A stretch of DNA of 64,000 nt from Capra hircus (taxonomy: Eukaryota > Chordata > Mammalia > Artiodactyla > Bovidae), in the NCBI RefSeq assembly GCF_001704415.2, contig NC_030811.1, forward strand, positions 79,192,069-79,256,068, in the 5' to 3' direction. Within the stretch, counting starts at the first letter, position 1, and each line of letters opens with the position of its first letter. Under the pieces are notes generated by a model. It ran no database searches. It was not told the DNA's origin and saw only the letters and a program-made list of their open reading frames with translations. Below are positions 11,668-22,260 of the stretch, piece after piece. Position numbers and translations under genes: made by a program.

Positions 11668-13154
11668 AAAAGCAAAGGTGGTCTGGTATTCCCATCTCTT
11701 TCAGAATGTTCCACAGTTCATTGTGATCCACACAGTCAAAGGCTTTGGCATAGTCAATAAAGCAGAAATAGATGTTTTTCTGGAACTCTCTTGCTTTTTC
11801 CATGATCTAGTGGATGTTGGCAATTTGATCTCTGGTTCCTCTGCCTTTTCTAAAACCAGCTTGAACACCAGGAAGTTCACAGTTCACGTATTGCTGAAGC
11901 CTGGCTTGGAGAATTTTGAGCATTACTTTACTACCGTGTGATATGAGTGCAATTGTGTGGTAGTTTGAGCATTCTTTGGCATTGCCTTTCTTTGGGATTG
12001 GAATGAAAACTGACCTTTTCCAGTCCTGTGGCCACTGCTAAGTTTTCCAAATTTGCTGGCATATTGAGTGCAGCACTTTCACAGCATCATCTTTCAGGAT
12101 TTGAAATAGCTCAACTGGAATTCCATCACCTCTACTAGCTTTGTTCGTAGTGATGCTTTCTAAGGCCCACTTGACTTCACATTCCTAGATGTCTGGCTCT
12201 AGATGAGTGATCACACCATCGTGATTATCTGGGTCGTGAAGATCTTTTTGTACAGTTCTTCTGTGTATTCTTGCCATCTCTTCTTAATATCTTCTGCTTC
12301 TGTTAGGTCCATTTCTGTCCTTGATTGAGCCCATCTTTGCATGAAATGTTCCCTTGGTATCTCTAATTTTCTTGAAGAGATCTCTAGTCTTTCCCATTCT
12401 GTTGTTTTCCTCTATTTCTTTGCATTGATCGTGGAAGAATGCTTTCTTATCTCTTCTTGCTGTTCTCTGGAATTCTGCATTCAGATGCTTATATCTTTCC
12501 TTTCGTCCTTTGCTTTTCGCTTCTCTTCTTTTCACAGCTATTTGTAAGGCTTCCTCAGACAGCCATTTTGCTTTTTTGCATTTCTTTTCCATGGGGATGG
12601 TCTTGATCCCTGTCTCCTGTACAATGTCACGAACCTCATTCCATAGTTTATCAGTCACTCTATCTATCAGATCTAGTCCCTTAAATCTATTTCTCACTTC
12701 CACTGTATAATCATAAGGGATTTGATTTAGGTCATACCTGAATGGTCTAGTGGTTTTCCCTGCTTTCTTCAATTTAAGCCTGAATTTGGTAACAAGGAGT
12801 TCATGATCTGAGCCACAGTCAGCTCCTGGTCTTGTTTTTGTTGACTGTATAGAGCTTCTCCATCTTTTGCTGCAGAAATGATGCTAAAGCTGAAACTCCA
12901 GTACTTTGGCCACCTCATGCGAAGAGTTGACTCATTGGAAAAGACTCTGATGCTGGGAGAGATTGAGGGCAGGAGGAGAAGGGGACAACAGAGGATGAGA
13001 TGGCTGGATGGCATCACGGACTCGATGGACGTGAGTCTGAGTGAACTCCAGGAGTTGGTAATGGACAGGGAGGCCTGGCGTGCTGCGATTCATGGGGTCG
13101 CAAAGAGTCGGACACGACTGAGCGACTGAACTGAACTGAACTGAAAAGCAAAGG
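11668..13154 (+). mobile_element. BovB LINE with inverted 5' part (twin-primed structure) and 11-bp TSD
   Basis: The left part (11679 to about 12876) is antisense BovB, covering the region upstream of and into the RT domain; on the minus strand 12284-12772 reads VEVRNRFKGLDLIDRVTDKL and continues. The right part (about 12877-13143) is the sense 3' end, finishing in the ACTGAACTGA-type tail. The flanks 11668-11678 and 13144-13154 are identical (aaaagcaaagg), which makes this one insertion event. The segment between the two halves of the element is missing. Coding capacity is destroyed. Confidence 0.9.
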
Positions 13155-14041
13155 AGAAACTGAATTAATTAAGGTTGAGAGCTCAAACATAGAACACAAT
13201 TTAATTTTTGAAGTGTAAGATTGCACTTTGGAATATCTCAATTGGAGGTGAACCTTTTGACAGAGACCTTATTCTTAATAAATTTATAAATTTCTCTAAA
13301 AATTGTAAAAAAGACCTACACTATGTTGAAATATCAAGACAATAATAACAGAAGTAACTGACAAGTTTTTTCTTATAAAATGTACATTAAAGAAAGATTT
13401 TCTGAATGGAAACAAAAAGAAAACCTGTCAAAATATTTAGGTCAAATACTTGCATATTTGAATGGCAAAAGTAAAAAAGAAGAACTGGCAATATCCTCCA
13501 GTTAGCAAAATTTGTTCAGATCTTACCAGGCATCTTAATGTCTGTAAGAGATTATATGTTTAATTAAAAATACAGTGGTCCACAAAGAAATATTGCTATA
13601 AATTACCAACAATCTCAAGTTTGGTAAACATAGAATACAACCTTGAAGAATATTGTAGGTAACTGTATAAAAACAAATAATTAAGACTTTTTTAAGAAAA
13701 TCTGCTGAAAAAATATACTCTTAAAAATACTATATAATAGTAATATGTAACAAACATATAATACAAAATAGTATTATATGCAACAACTGATTAAAGAACA
13801 TGAATATGTGGCAAGATTAATTTTATGCTTATAATTTTTAATGTTTATATAATCAATGTACATAATTGTTGAAATTTTTGCTTTAACAATTACACTATAT
13901 TTACTTTTGAAATCTTTTATAGTTTCAGCATTATAACAAATAATTTTGGGAATAAAGAGATAAACATTTTTTAAAACTATGCAATTTTTATATCCTTAAA
14001 ATAAATTAATTAAAAAATTTATAAATTTAAATTTAAATTAA
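13155..14041. other. Very AT-rich intergenic sequence, no gene seen
   Basis: No coding signature or clear repeat family recognised. Confidence 0.5.
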
Positions 14042-14269
14042 ATAAAAAATTTTTATTGAAGTATAATTGATTTACATTGCTGCATTAGTTTCAGGTGTAA
14101 AGCAAAGTGATTCAGTTTTATAAATACACATGCACATACATACACACACGTATATATTAAATCTCTTTCAAATTTTTTCCCGTACAGTATACTAAGTAGA
14201 GATTCCTGTACTCTACATTATGTCCTTGTTGGCTTTATACTATATACTATATTATATATATACTATACT

Positions 14270-14478
14270 AAGTGAAAGTGAAGTCGCTCAGTCGTGTCCG
14301 ACTCTTTGCGACCCTATGGACTGTAGCCTACCTGGCTCCTCCCTCCATGGGATTCTCCAGGCAAGAGTACTGGAGTGGGTTGCCATTTCCTTCTCCAGGG
14401 GATCTTCCTGACCCAGGGATCGAAGCCGGGTCTCCTGCATTCCAGGCAGACGCTTTAACCTCTGAGCCACCAGGGAAG
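14270..14478 (-). repeat. Bov-tA SINE inside old L1, antisense
   Basis: It runs from 'agtcgctcagtcgtgtccg' to 'gagccaccagggaag', a full antisense Bov-tA. An 11-base flank (tatatactata) occurs at 14257-14267 and 14479-14489. It fits a TSD, but the flank is low-complexity. Confidence 0.93.
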
Positions 14479-14982
14479 TATATACTATATATTTTTTATA
14501 TATAGTAGTACATTGTATGTTAATCCCAAACTCCTGATTTATTCCTCCCTGCCACGTTTTCCATTTGGTAACCATAAGTTTGTTTTTTATATCTGTGAGT
14601 CTGTTTCTGTTTTGTGAATAAGTTCATTTGTATCATTTAAAAAAATTAGATTCACATATGAGTGATATCATAGGATATTTGTCTTTCTCTCTGACTTACT
14701 TCACCTAGTATGATCATCTCTAGGTCCATCCATGTTGCTGCAAAGGCATTATTTCATTCTTTGTAATGGCTGAGTAATATTCCATCATACATATGTACCA
14801 CACCTCCTTTACCCATTCCTCTGTCCATGGACATGTAGGTTGCTCCATATCCTGCCTGTTGTAAATAGTGCTGCTATAAACATTGAAGTGCATGTATTTT
14901 TTGGATTATGGTTTTCTCCCGGATAAGCGCCTAGAGGTGAGATTGTTGGATTATACGGTACCTATATTCTTAGTGCTATTTT

Positions 14983-15578
14983 TTGGGCTCCAAAATCACT
15001 GCAGATGGTGACTGCAGCCATGAAATTAAAAGACGCTTACTTCTTGGAAGGAAAGTTATGACCAACCTAGATAGCATATTCAAAAGCAGAGACATTACTT
15101 TGCCGATTAAGGTCCGTCTAGTCAAGGCTATGGTTTTTCCTGCGGTCATGTATGGATGTGAGAGTTGGACTGTGAAGAAGGCTGAGCGCTGAAGAACTGA
15201 TGCTTTTGAACTGTAGTGTTGGAGAAACCCTTGAGAGTCCCTTGGACTACAAGGAGATCCAACCAGTCCATTCTGAGGGAGATCAACCCTGGGATTTCTT
15301 TGGAAGGAATGATGCTAAAGCTGAAACTCCAGTACTTTGGCCACCTGATGCGAAGAGTTGACTCATTGGAAAAGACTCTGATGCTGGGAGGGATTGAGGG
15401 CAGGAGGAGAAGGGGATGACTGAGGATGAGATGGCTGGATGGCATCACTGACTCGATGGACGTGAGTCTGAGTGAACTCCAGGAGTTGGTGATAGACAGG
15501 GAGGCCTGGCGTGCTGCGATTCATGGGGTCACAAAGAGTCAGACACGACTTAGTGACTGAACTGAACTGAACTGATAC
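14983..15578 (+). mobile_element. BovB 3' part inside old L1, sense
   Basis: It starts in ORF2 (GSKITADGDCSHEIKRRLLL) and continues to the 3' tail at about 15578. One in-frame stop follows 'KKAER'. It is 5'-truncated, and no clear TSD was found. Confidence 0.92.
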
Positions 15579-15966
15579 TGTTTTCCATAGTGACTATACC
15601 AGTTTACATTTCCCCCAACAGTGTAGGAGGGTTCTCTTTTCTCCACAGCCTCTCCAGCACTTATTGTTTGTACACGTTTTGATGATGGCCATTCTGTCCA
15701 GTGTGAGGTAGCACCTCATTATAGTTTTGATTTGCATTTATTTGATAATTAGGGATGTTGAGCATCTTTTCATGTGCTCTTTGGCCATCTGTATGTCTTC
15801 TTTGAAGAAATGTCTTACCTTCTGCCCATTTTTTGGTTGGATTATTTGGTTTTTTGACATAGAGCTGTATGAGCTATTTATATATTTTGGAGATCAATCC
15901 TTTGTTAGTTGCTTCATTTGCAAATATTTTCCTCCATTCGTTGGGTTGTCCTTTCATTTTAAAACT

Positions 15967-16857
15967 GTGTAATTTAATTTGATTCTTTCATTCTCCAAAT
16001 TGAGTTTAAATTATACAAAACTGAAATTTAAAATAAATGGTCAAACCTACATTTTAGTAGTATAGGCCTGACATGATAGTCTGAACTGAGCAGATGCTAG
16101 TTGTCAGACAGAAATGTGGATAGAGTTTAATTATATTTAATTAAAATTAATTGGAGGTGAAATAGACATATCTAGATTTTATATTTTGATTAGTGGACTT
16201 AGTATAGTTCGTTGATTAGTGGAAGTCACTTATTAGTGGTGCTGGCCTACATGATGTTAAAAAAGAAAAGACAGAAATACAGTTTGATAGGAAACTGTTT
16301 CCAACGAGGAGGATCAAGAGATAGTGAGTCTTGGTGGTTGGCTGAGGCCTCAGAGATGAGGTTTTGATACATTGAAGGGACAACATTATTGCTAAGTGAT
16401 CATATCAAAGTCATGTGTCCTAACAAATGTACTGAGTTTTGTTCATTTGAAGCCTTTGAATGTAGTTATGTGTTTTGAAACAGTATTAGAATAAATAATA
16501 CATTTTATGTATTTATGTTGGTATGACAGACTAACACAATAAAAATAATACTGTTGATATATATTAATTTTGTGTGAGACCTAGTCAAATCAATTAAGAG
16601 TGCAGTAAGATAGGGAAAGGTAATTACATATTTTCATTTACCCAGTAAACATAATGCATAATTCAACTAAAAATAAATCTATTGAAATTCAGTATACTAA
16701 GGAAATTAAAAATTAATATATTTGCATTCTCTATTGATTTATTTGATTACTCTTTAAAAAATAGTTTTGTTATATACAAGTGGACACACAATCATATACT
16801 GAAATCACAGCCCATTTACTGAACTAGTTGATAATGTACAGGTACAACATACAGGAA
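15967..16857. other. AT-rich intergenic sequence, no gene seen
   Basis: No repeat family or gene recognised. Confidence 0.5.
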
Positions 16858-17055
16858 ACAACTGTTTCCACTGTTTCCCCATCTATTTCCCATGAAGTGA
16901 TGGGATGCCATGATCTTTGTTTTCTGAATGTTGAGCTTTAAGCCAACTTTTTCACTCTCCTCTTTTACTTTCATCAAGAGGCTTTTGAGTTCCACTTCAC
17001 TTTCTGCCATAAGTAAGGGTGGTGTCATCTGCATATCTGAGGTTATTGATATTGC
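16858..17055 (-). mobile_element. BovB internal RT fragment, antisense, joined to an inverted 5'UTR
   Basis: On the minus strand it encodes the stretch from just after YADD to the 'ETVETV' region. It carries the 4-base insertion at 17007-17019 shared with two other copies. It lacks the BovB 3' end on its left and abuts the sense BovB 5'UTR on its right. Confidence 0.88.
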
Positions 17056-17858
17056 TCAATAACACAAGCGCGACCAAGAGGAGCTACCCCACATCCGAGG
17101 TCAGGGGCAGAAGCCGGGAGGACTCCATGCCCGAGGGGCAGCAGCCAAGAGGAGCAACCCCATGTCTGAGGTCAGGGGCGGCAGCTGAGAGGAGCTACCC
17201 CACGTCCGAGGTCAGGGGCAGCGGCCGAGAGGAGCTATCCTGCATCTGAGGTCAGGGGCCATGGCCTAGGGGAATTACCCCACATCCGAGGTCAGGGGTG
17301 GTGGCCTAGAATGCCAGGCTGCCACAGTGCAGGAGCAGCCGAGAGGAGCTACCCCACGTTCAAGGTCAGGGGTGGCGACTGGGAGGAGCAACCCCACGCC
17401 CGAGGTCAGGGGCAGCGGCCAAGAGGAGCAACCCCACGTCCAAGGAGCGGTGGCTGTGGGGGCACAGGAGGGCGGAGAGAAGCTACTCCACATTCAAGGT
17501 CAGGAGGGGCAGGGGTGAGAAGATACCCCTCATCCTAAGTAAGGAGCAGCGGCTGTACTTTGCTGGAGCAGCCGTGAAGAGATACCCCATACCCAAGGTA
17601 AGAGAAACCCAAGTAAGACGGTAGGTGTTGCAAGAGGGCATCAGAGGGCAGACACACTGAAACCATACTCACAGAAAACTAGTCGATCTAATCACACTAG
17701 GACCACAGCCTTGTCTAACTCAATGAAACTAAGCCATGCCCTGTGGGGTCACCCAAGACAGGCGGGTCATGGTGGAGAGGTCTGACACAGTGTGGTCCAC
17801 TGGAGAAGGGAATGGCAAACCACTTCAGTATTCTTGCCTTGAGAACCCCGTGAACAGA
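17056..17858 (+). mobile_element. BovB 5'UTR with 40-bp tandem repeats, sense
   Basis: This is GC-rich and repetitive: the 'gaggagc' start recurs at 17148, 17188, 17228, 17268, then 17343, 17383, 17423, an exact 40-bp step with one interruption; earlier degenerate units lie at 17078 and 17116. The right end (about 17793-17858, 'actggagaagggaatggc') overlaps the most 5' part of the BovB at 58813-61891 in sequence, which places this block upstream of the BovB ORF. The repetitive peptides it appears to encode are not proteins. Confidence 0.88.
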
Positions 17859-18218
17859 TTATTTTATAGTTTATCTTATTTACTTATTTGAATATTTTAA
17901 AATAAATTTTCATGTACATGCATATGTATATATTTTAGGAAATCCTATGGAAAATATGATGTAGAACCCTTCAATATTATAAAATATGGTATAGAATCTA
18001 CCATTAATACTACAGTAAATGGTAGTTTTAAGACATTCTATCTTAGGAACTCTATTTAAACATCACTCTGTTGAAGACATTTAGTCTGGCCAGGTGTCAG
18101 CAAATGTAGATAATCAAGTGCTTTCCAGATCACTAAAAATGAAACAGAAACTCGGTGAATGAAATGAAAACAGAATCAGTTAGATTCTAACAAATAGTTA
18201 GAAAGCTAATTCTAAAGT
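17859..18218. other. AT-rich sequence, nothing recognised
   Basis: No gene or repeat family identified. Confidence 0.45.
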
Positions 18219-18537
18219 TTATGTTCAGTTCTGTTCAGTCACTTAGTTGTGTCTGACTCTTTGCAACCCCATGAACTGCAGTACGCCAGGCCTCCCCGTC
18301 CATCACCAACTCCCAGAGTCCACCCAAACCCATGTCCATTGTGTCAGTGATGCCATCCAACCATCTCATCCTCTGTTGTCCTGTTCTCCCGCCCTCAATC
18401 TTTCCCAGCATCAGGGTCTTTCAGATGAATCAGCTCTTCACATCAGGTGACCAAAGTATTGGAATTTCACATCAGGTGGCCAAAGTATTGGAATTTCAGC
18501 TTCAACATCAGTCCTTCCAATGAACACCCAGGACTGA
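18219..18537 (-). mobile_element. BovB 3' end, antisense, with a 29-bp tandem duplication
   Basis: It is the antisense BovB tail from 'gttcagttctgttcagtcac' onward. Units 18437-18465 and 18466-18494 are a near-identical duplication within the copy. Confidence 0.92.
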
Positions 18538-18929
18538 TCATAGGACCTTGTTTTCCTGAACCTTTAAAAATATGTGAGTCATATTACTTGATACTCTCAT
18601 CCTCATGTCTTGAAACATAACCCATTCATTATGAATGACATCAAAACACAACAGAGGTTGTGCATCTGTTGTGAAACATCCCCTCCTTCTCCTAGTGAGA
18701 ATGTCCCTCCCCAATTAGTTCCCTGTTCACCCCCAGTTAGTTCACTGTTGCTCATATCATCCATTCACGTGATACTTGCCCTCCCTCTCCCACAGTCTTT
18801 AACTCTCCACTGAGGTACACTGCACCTTATTGCTCACTGAAAAAAGTTACTGCAGGGTGGCTCCCTCATATTCCCAGCAGATAGTCTATTCATTTTCTCT
18901 GAACTCCTACTTGGAGTAGGAATGGAGTG
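18538..18929. other. Unassigned sequence before the L2 remnant
   Basis: No family or gene recognised. Confidence 0.4.
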
Positions 18930-19109
18930 TCCAATCAAGTCTATTCTTGCAGGCACCAGCCTCCTTCCCCTCTTGGCTTATCAAGGACTTCAGTTCCTCA
19001 GCTGTGCCTCCTCCCTACCACTTCCTCAATCTGTTCATCTGTCATCAGTCTCTTCCACTGTACTGGCATAATTCCATTAGCATACGGATATTCTCTACTA
19101 GTTCCTTAA

Positions 19110-19228
19110 AAATAAAAAGGCTGCGTCATGAGGTTTGCAGGATCCTAGCTCCCTGACCAGGGATTGGATCCATGCCCTCAGCAGTGAAATCGTGGAGCCC
19201 TAACCACTGCAATGCCAGGGAATTCCCT
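19110..19228 (-). repeat. CHR-type SINE inside L2, antisense
   Basis: Contains 'ctccctgaccagggattgga' and ends with 'caatgccagggaattccct', an antisense tRNA-Glu SINE. Confidence 0.78.
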
Positions 19229-20249
19229 GCTATTTCCATTTTTAAATTCCTTCCCTAACCTCATCGTTTCCCCCAGTTGCTGTCCTGTTTTTCTACTCCT
19301 CTTCCCAGAAAATGATAGTGGCTTTATGTACTCTCTCCAACTTCATTTCTCCAATCCATCCATCAAACTACACATATCTGGCTTTATTCTCCCTTCCACG
19401 GACTCTTCTTTTGAAGGTCACCAGCTACCTCACAGTTGCCAATTCCAACAGAAATTTCTCTGTATTTAACCTACATGGCCCCTTGACAGTATATTCAACA
19501 TGACAGGAATACTGTTCTTCTGGAAGCCTTCCCTCCTGGACTCCTTGACCTAGTAGTTTCAGTTTTTCCTCATGCGTCACTATCTCCCCAAGGTCTGCTT
19601 CTGATGTAGATCTGACTAAATGCCGTCCTGGTGTGTCTCTTACTCTTTACTATCTACATCTTCATCTCAGGTTGACTTTTTTTTTTTCCTCATAGCTTTA
19701 AATAGTATTCCTGCTCTCCCACATTGCAGGTCTATTTCTCCATGTCAGATATGTCTTCTAGGTCTGAATCCTGGCTCTTGAAGTCTAGACTCATGTATTC
19801 ACCTGCCTACCTGACATCTCCTAGATACCTAACTGGTAGGAAATGTTCAAAAGGGAGCTAATGATTCTCTCCACTAACCTACTTCTTCCTCTATTCATAG
19901 TAGTTCCATTTTTTAATTTTTTGAGGAACTGCCACTTTGTTTTCCACAGAGGCTGTATCATTTTATACTCCTACTTTATGCAATGACTCTGCCAGTTATT
20001 CAAGTCAAGAAAAAAAAAAAAACCCTAAAACTAAAAATCATAGTTGATTCCTTTCTGTTCCATACCATCATCCATAAATACAATTGATCACCAAGTCCTG
20101 TTGGTCTAATTAATTGTAAAATATGTCTTGAATTTATCTAAAAGATGTCAGTTGTCTTTCTGAACTTCACCAGTCCTAAATCATCTTCATTGTGTTGTGT
20201 AAAATATCACAAAAACTTCTTAATTACAATCCCTGCTCTTCTCTGTTTT

Positions 20250-20442
20250 GTTGTTGTTCAGTCTCTAAGTTGTGTCTGACTCTTAAAGACGATAGCCCAC
20301 CAGGCTCCCCTGTCCATGGGGTTTTCCAGGCAAAAATACTGGAGTGGTTTGCCATTTCCTTCTCCAGGGGATCTTCCTGACCCAGGATTGAACCTGCATC
20401 TCCTGCATTGACAGGCAGATTCTTTACCTCTGAGCTCTGTTT
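20250..20442 (-). repeat. Bov-tA SINE, antisense (left arm of a facing pair)
   Basis: It runs from 'tgttcagtctctaagttgtg' to 'ttctttacctctgagctc', an antisense Bov-tA lacking the last bases of its head. Confidence 0.9.
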
Positions 20443-20444
20443 GC

Positions 20445-20562
20445 TTCCCAGGTGGCACTAGTGGTGAAGAACCTGCCTGTCAATTCGGGAGACATAGGAG
20501 ATGTGGGTTTGATCCCTGGAAAAGGAAATGGCAAACCACTCCATTATTCTTGCCTGGTTTAT
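20445..20562 (+). repeat. Bov-tA SINE, sense, 3'-truncated (right arm of a facing pair)
   Basis: The head 'gcttcccaggtggcactag' and part of the body to 'attattcttgcctgg' are present. It is immediately adjacent, head to head, to the antisense copy. Confidence 0.88.
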
Positions 20563-20924
20563 TCTCCTCCAATTGTTCCCCATAGCATCTTTCCAAATAC
20601 AATCAAGCTCCTATTTACCTCTGCAAATACAGATCCCCTGTATTACTTCTCAGTTAACAGCCTGTTCTTCAGTCAGCTGCTCTTCCAGTATCCACGTTGG
20701 CTTTCTATGGAAGGAAATGACCTTCCTTCCACTCCTAGCCTTCCATTGGCTTATTCTCATCCTTCATATTTCAGCTCAAATATCGTCTGTTTTGCAGAGT
20801 CCTCTCCTCCCCAAAACCATTTACGGTAGCCTCTGCCCACCACTCTTTATTTTCTCACTCTGCTTATTTAGCCCTACACCTGTCTATCACCACCTGAAAA
20901 CATCCAATTTGGTTTCCTTCCTCT

Positions 20925-21032
20925 GTTTTTGGCATGTGGGATCTTAGTTCTCCCAACCAAGGACAGAACCCATATACCTTGTGTTAGGAACATGAAGTCT
21001 TCCTTAACCACTGGACCAGCAGACAAGTGCCC
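20925..21032 (-). repeat. CHR-type SINE inside L2, antisense
   Basis: Contains 'gcatgtgggatcttagttc' and 'ccttaaccactggaccagca'. It is a diverged antisense tRNA-Glu SINE. Confidence 0.7.
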
Positions 21033-21215
21033 TGATCTGGTTTCTTCTTCACTCTTTATCCATTTGAATATTCATTTGAATGGAAGCTCCTGGAGAACAG
21101 GAACACTGACACTCTGGATCAGTTTCTTTTTTTCTTTTTTTTTTAAGCCTAGGTCAGTGTCTGCCCTCTATAGCAATTGATAGCTAACTGGTGAGTAAAT
21201 GTAGGATTAAATGAA

Positions 21216-21645
21216 TAGATTATTTATAAAGTATGTTTGTTATATTAAAAAGGTCAGAGTGTGAAATTGGATGACTTGACAATCTAACCCAAACTCAATT
21301 GTCTAGAAAATTCAAAAAATATAAATAATCCAAGAATATCTGGAGCAACAGCACAGCTGAGAGAATAAAAACAAAACAAATATACTAAGTTTAGAGAGAC
21401 ACATTTTTTCTCTTTTGAAAACTTACAAAGAAATGTATATGTAATTGTAGAAATTTAGAAAAATATATAAGGAAAAATAATGTAAGTATACCTGTCACCC
21501 CATCAACATGTCAAAACCTCAACTAATATTTTATTAAATAACTTCCATATTTTTCCCAGGATATCTACATATGGTCATTGAGCACTTGAAACATGGTTAG
21601 TGCAAATGAGGAACTGAACTTTTAGTTTACTTATTTATTTGTGTT
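21216..21645. other. AT-rich intergenic sequence, nothing recognised
   Basis: No gene or repeat family identified. Confidence 0.45.
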
Positions 21646-21896
21646 GTTGTTTAGTTGCTCAGTCATGTCTGAATCTTTGCAACCCCATGAACTGCATGCA
21701 GCATGCCAGGCTTCCGTGCCCTTCAGGATCTCCTGGAATTTTCTCAGACTCAAGTCCATTGAATTGGTGATGCCATCCAACCATTTCATCCTCTGTCGCC
21801 CCTTCTCCTCCTTCCCTCAATCTTTCCTGGCATCAGGGTCTTTTCCAATGGGTTGGCTCTTCACATCAGGTAGCCAAAGTATTAGAGCTTCAGCTT
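21646..21896 (-). mobile_element. BovB 3' end, antisense
   Basis: 'agttgctcagtcatgtctg' to 'attagagcttcagctt' matches the antisense BovB tail. It is diverged. Confidence 0.85.
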
Positions 21897-22260
21897 AAAA
21901 TTGAGGCAGCATAAAATTTTTTTTTTCTTAAAAACCACTTTATTGTTTGGTGTGACTGTGTTTTGCTTGATTGAAAATACAGTGTCTGAATTGAGATGTG
22001 CTATAAATGTAAAATATATGCTATATTTTTAAAGCCAACACAAAAAATTCAAAATCATCTAGTAATAACTCTTACAGATTATATGTTAAAAATATTAGTA
22101 TTTTGGATCTACAAGATTAAGTAGAATATTTTCATCTAATCTACTTTTATTTTTTGGATATTTTTATTTCTTAAATTGGCTACCACAAAATTTCAGTTAC
22201 ATTCATGGCTTATATTATTACTTCTATTTAATATTACTTTATACACATAAATCTATATTT

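Larger units (their letters stand above)
14042..15966 (-). mobile_element. Old L1, 3' end and ORF2 C-terminus, antisense, interrupted twice
   Basis: The antisense L1 3' end begins 'ttttattgaagtataattga' and runs through landmarks such as 'gctgagtaatattccatcat', 'tccatgttgctgcaaaggc' and 'gagcatcttttcatgtgct'. It is split by a Bov-tA (14270-14478) and a BovB piece (14983-15578). Removing these restores L1 order ('...agtgctattttt' then 'actgttttccatagtg'). No functional ORF remains. Confidence 0.9.
18930..21215 (+). repeat. Long L2 (LINE2) remnant, sense, multiply interrupted
   Basis: Diverged but collinear L2 landmarks occur: 'gaaggtcaccagctacctc', 'catagctttaaatagtattc', 'cacctgcctacctgacatct', 'caccaagtcctgttggtcta', 'tattctcatccttcatattt', and a 3' end near 21200 ('ggattaaatgaatagat'). 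Insertions split it: a CHR SINE (19110-19228), a possible antisense L1 scrap (about 19902-19990), two facing Bov-tA SINEs (20250-20562) and a CHR SINE (20925-21032). L2 is an ancient, inactive mammalian LINE. Confidence 0.7.

Noticed and set aside
17148..17462. CRISPR-like array of regular 40-bp repeats
   Set aside because: The units are contiguous with no unique spacers, and the context is a ruminant LINE 5'UTR.
17019..17538. Overlapping open frames with repeated peptides (RSYPTSEVRG-type)
   Set aside because: They are translations of the 40-bp repeats of a BovB 5'UTR. Several frames are open at once and 40 is not a multiple of 3, so the periodic peptides are a composition effect.
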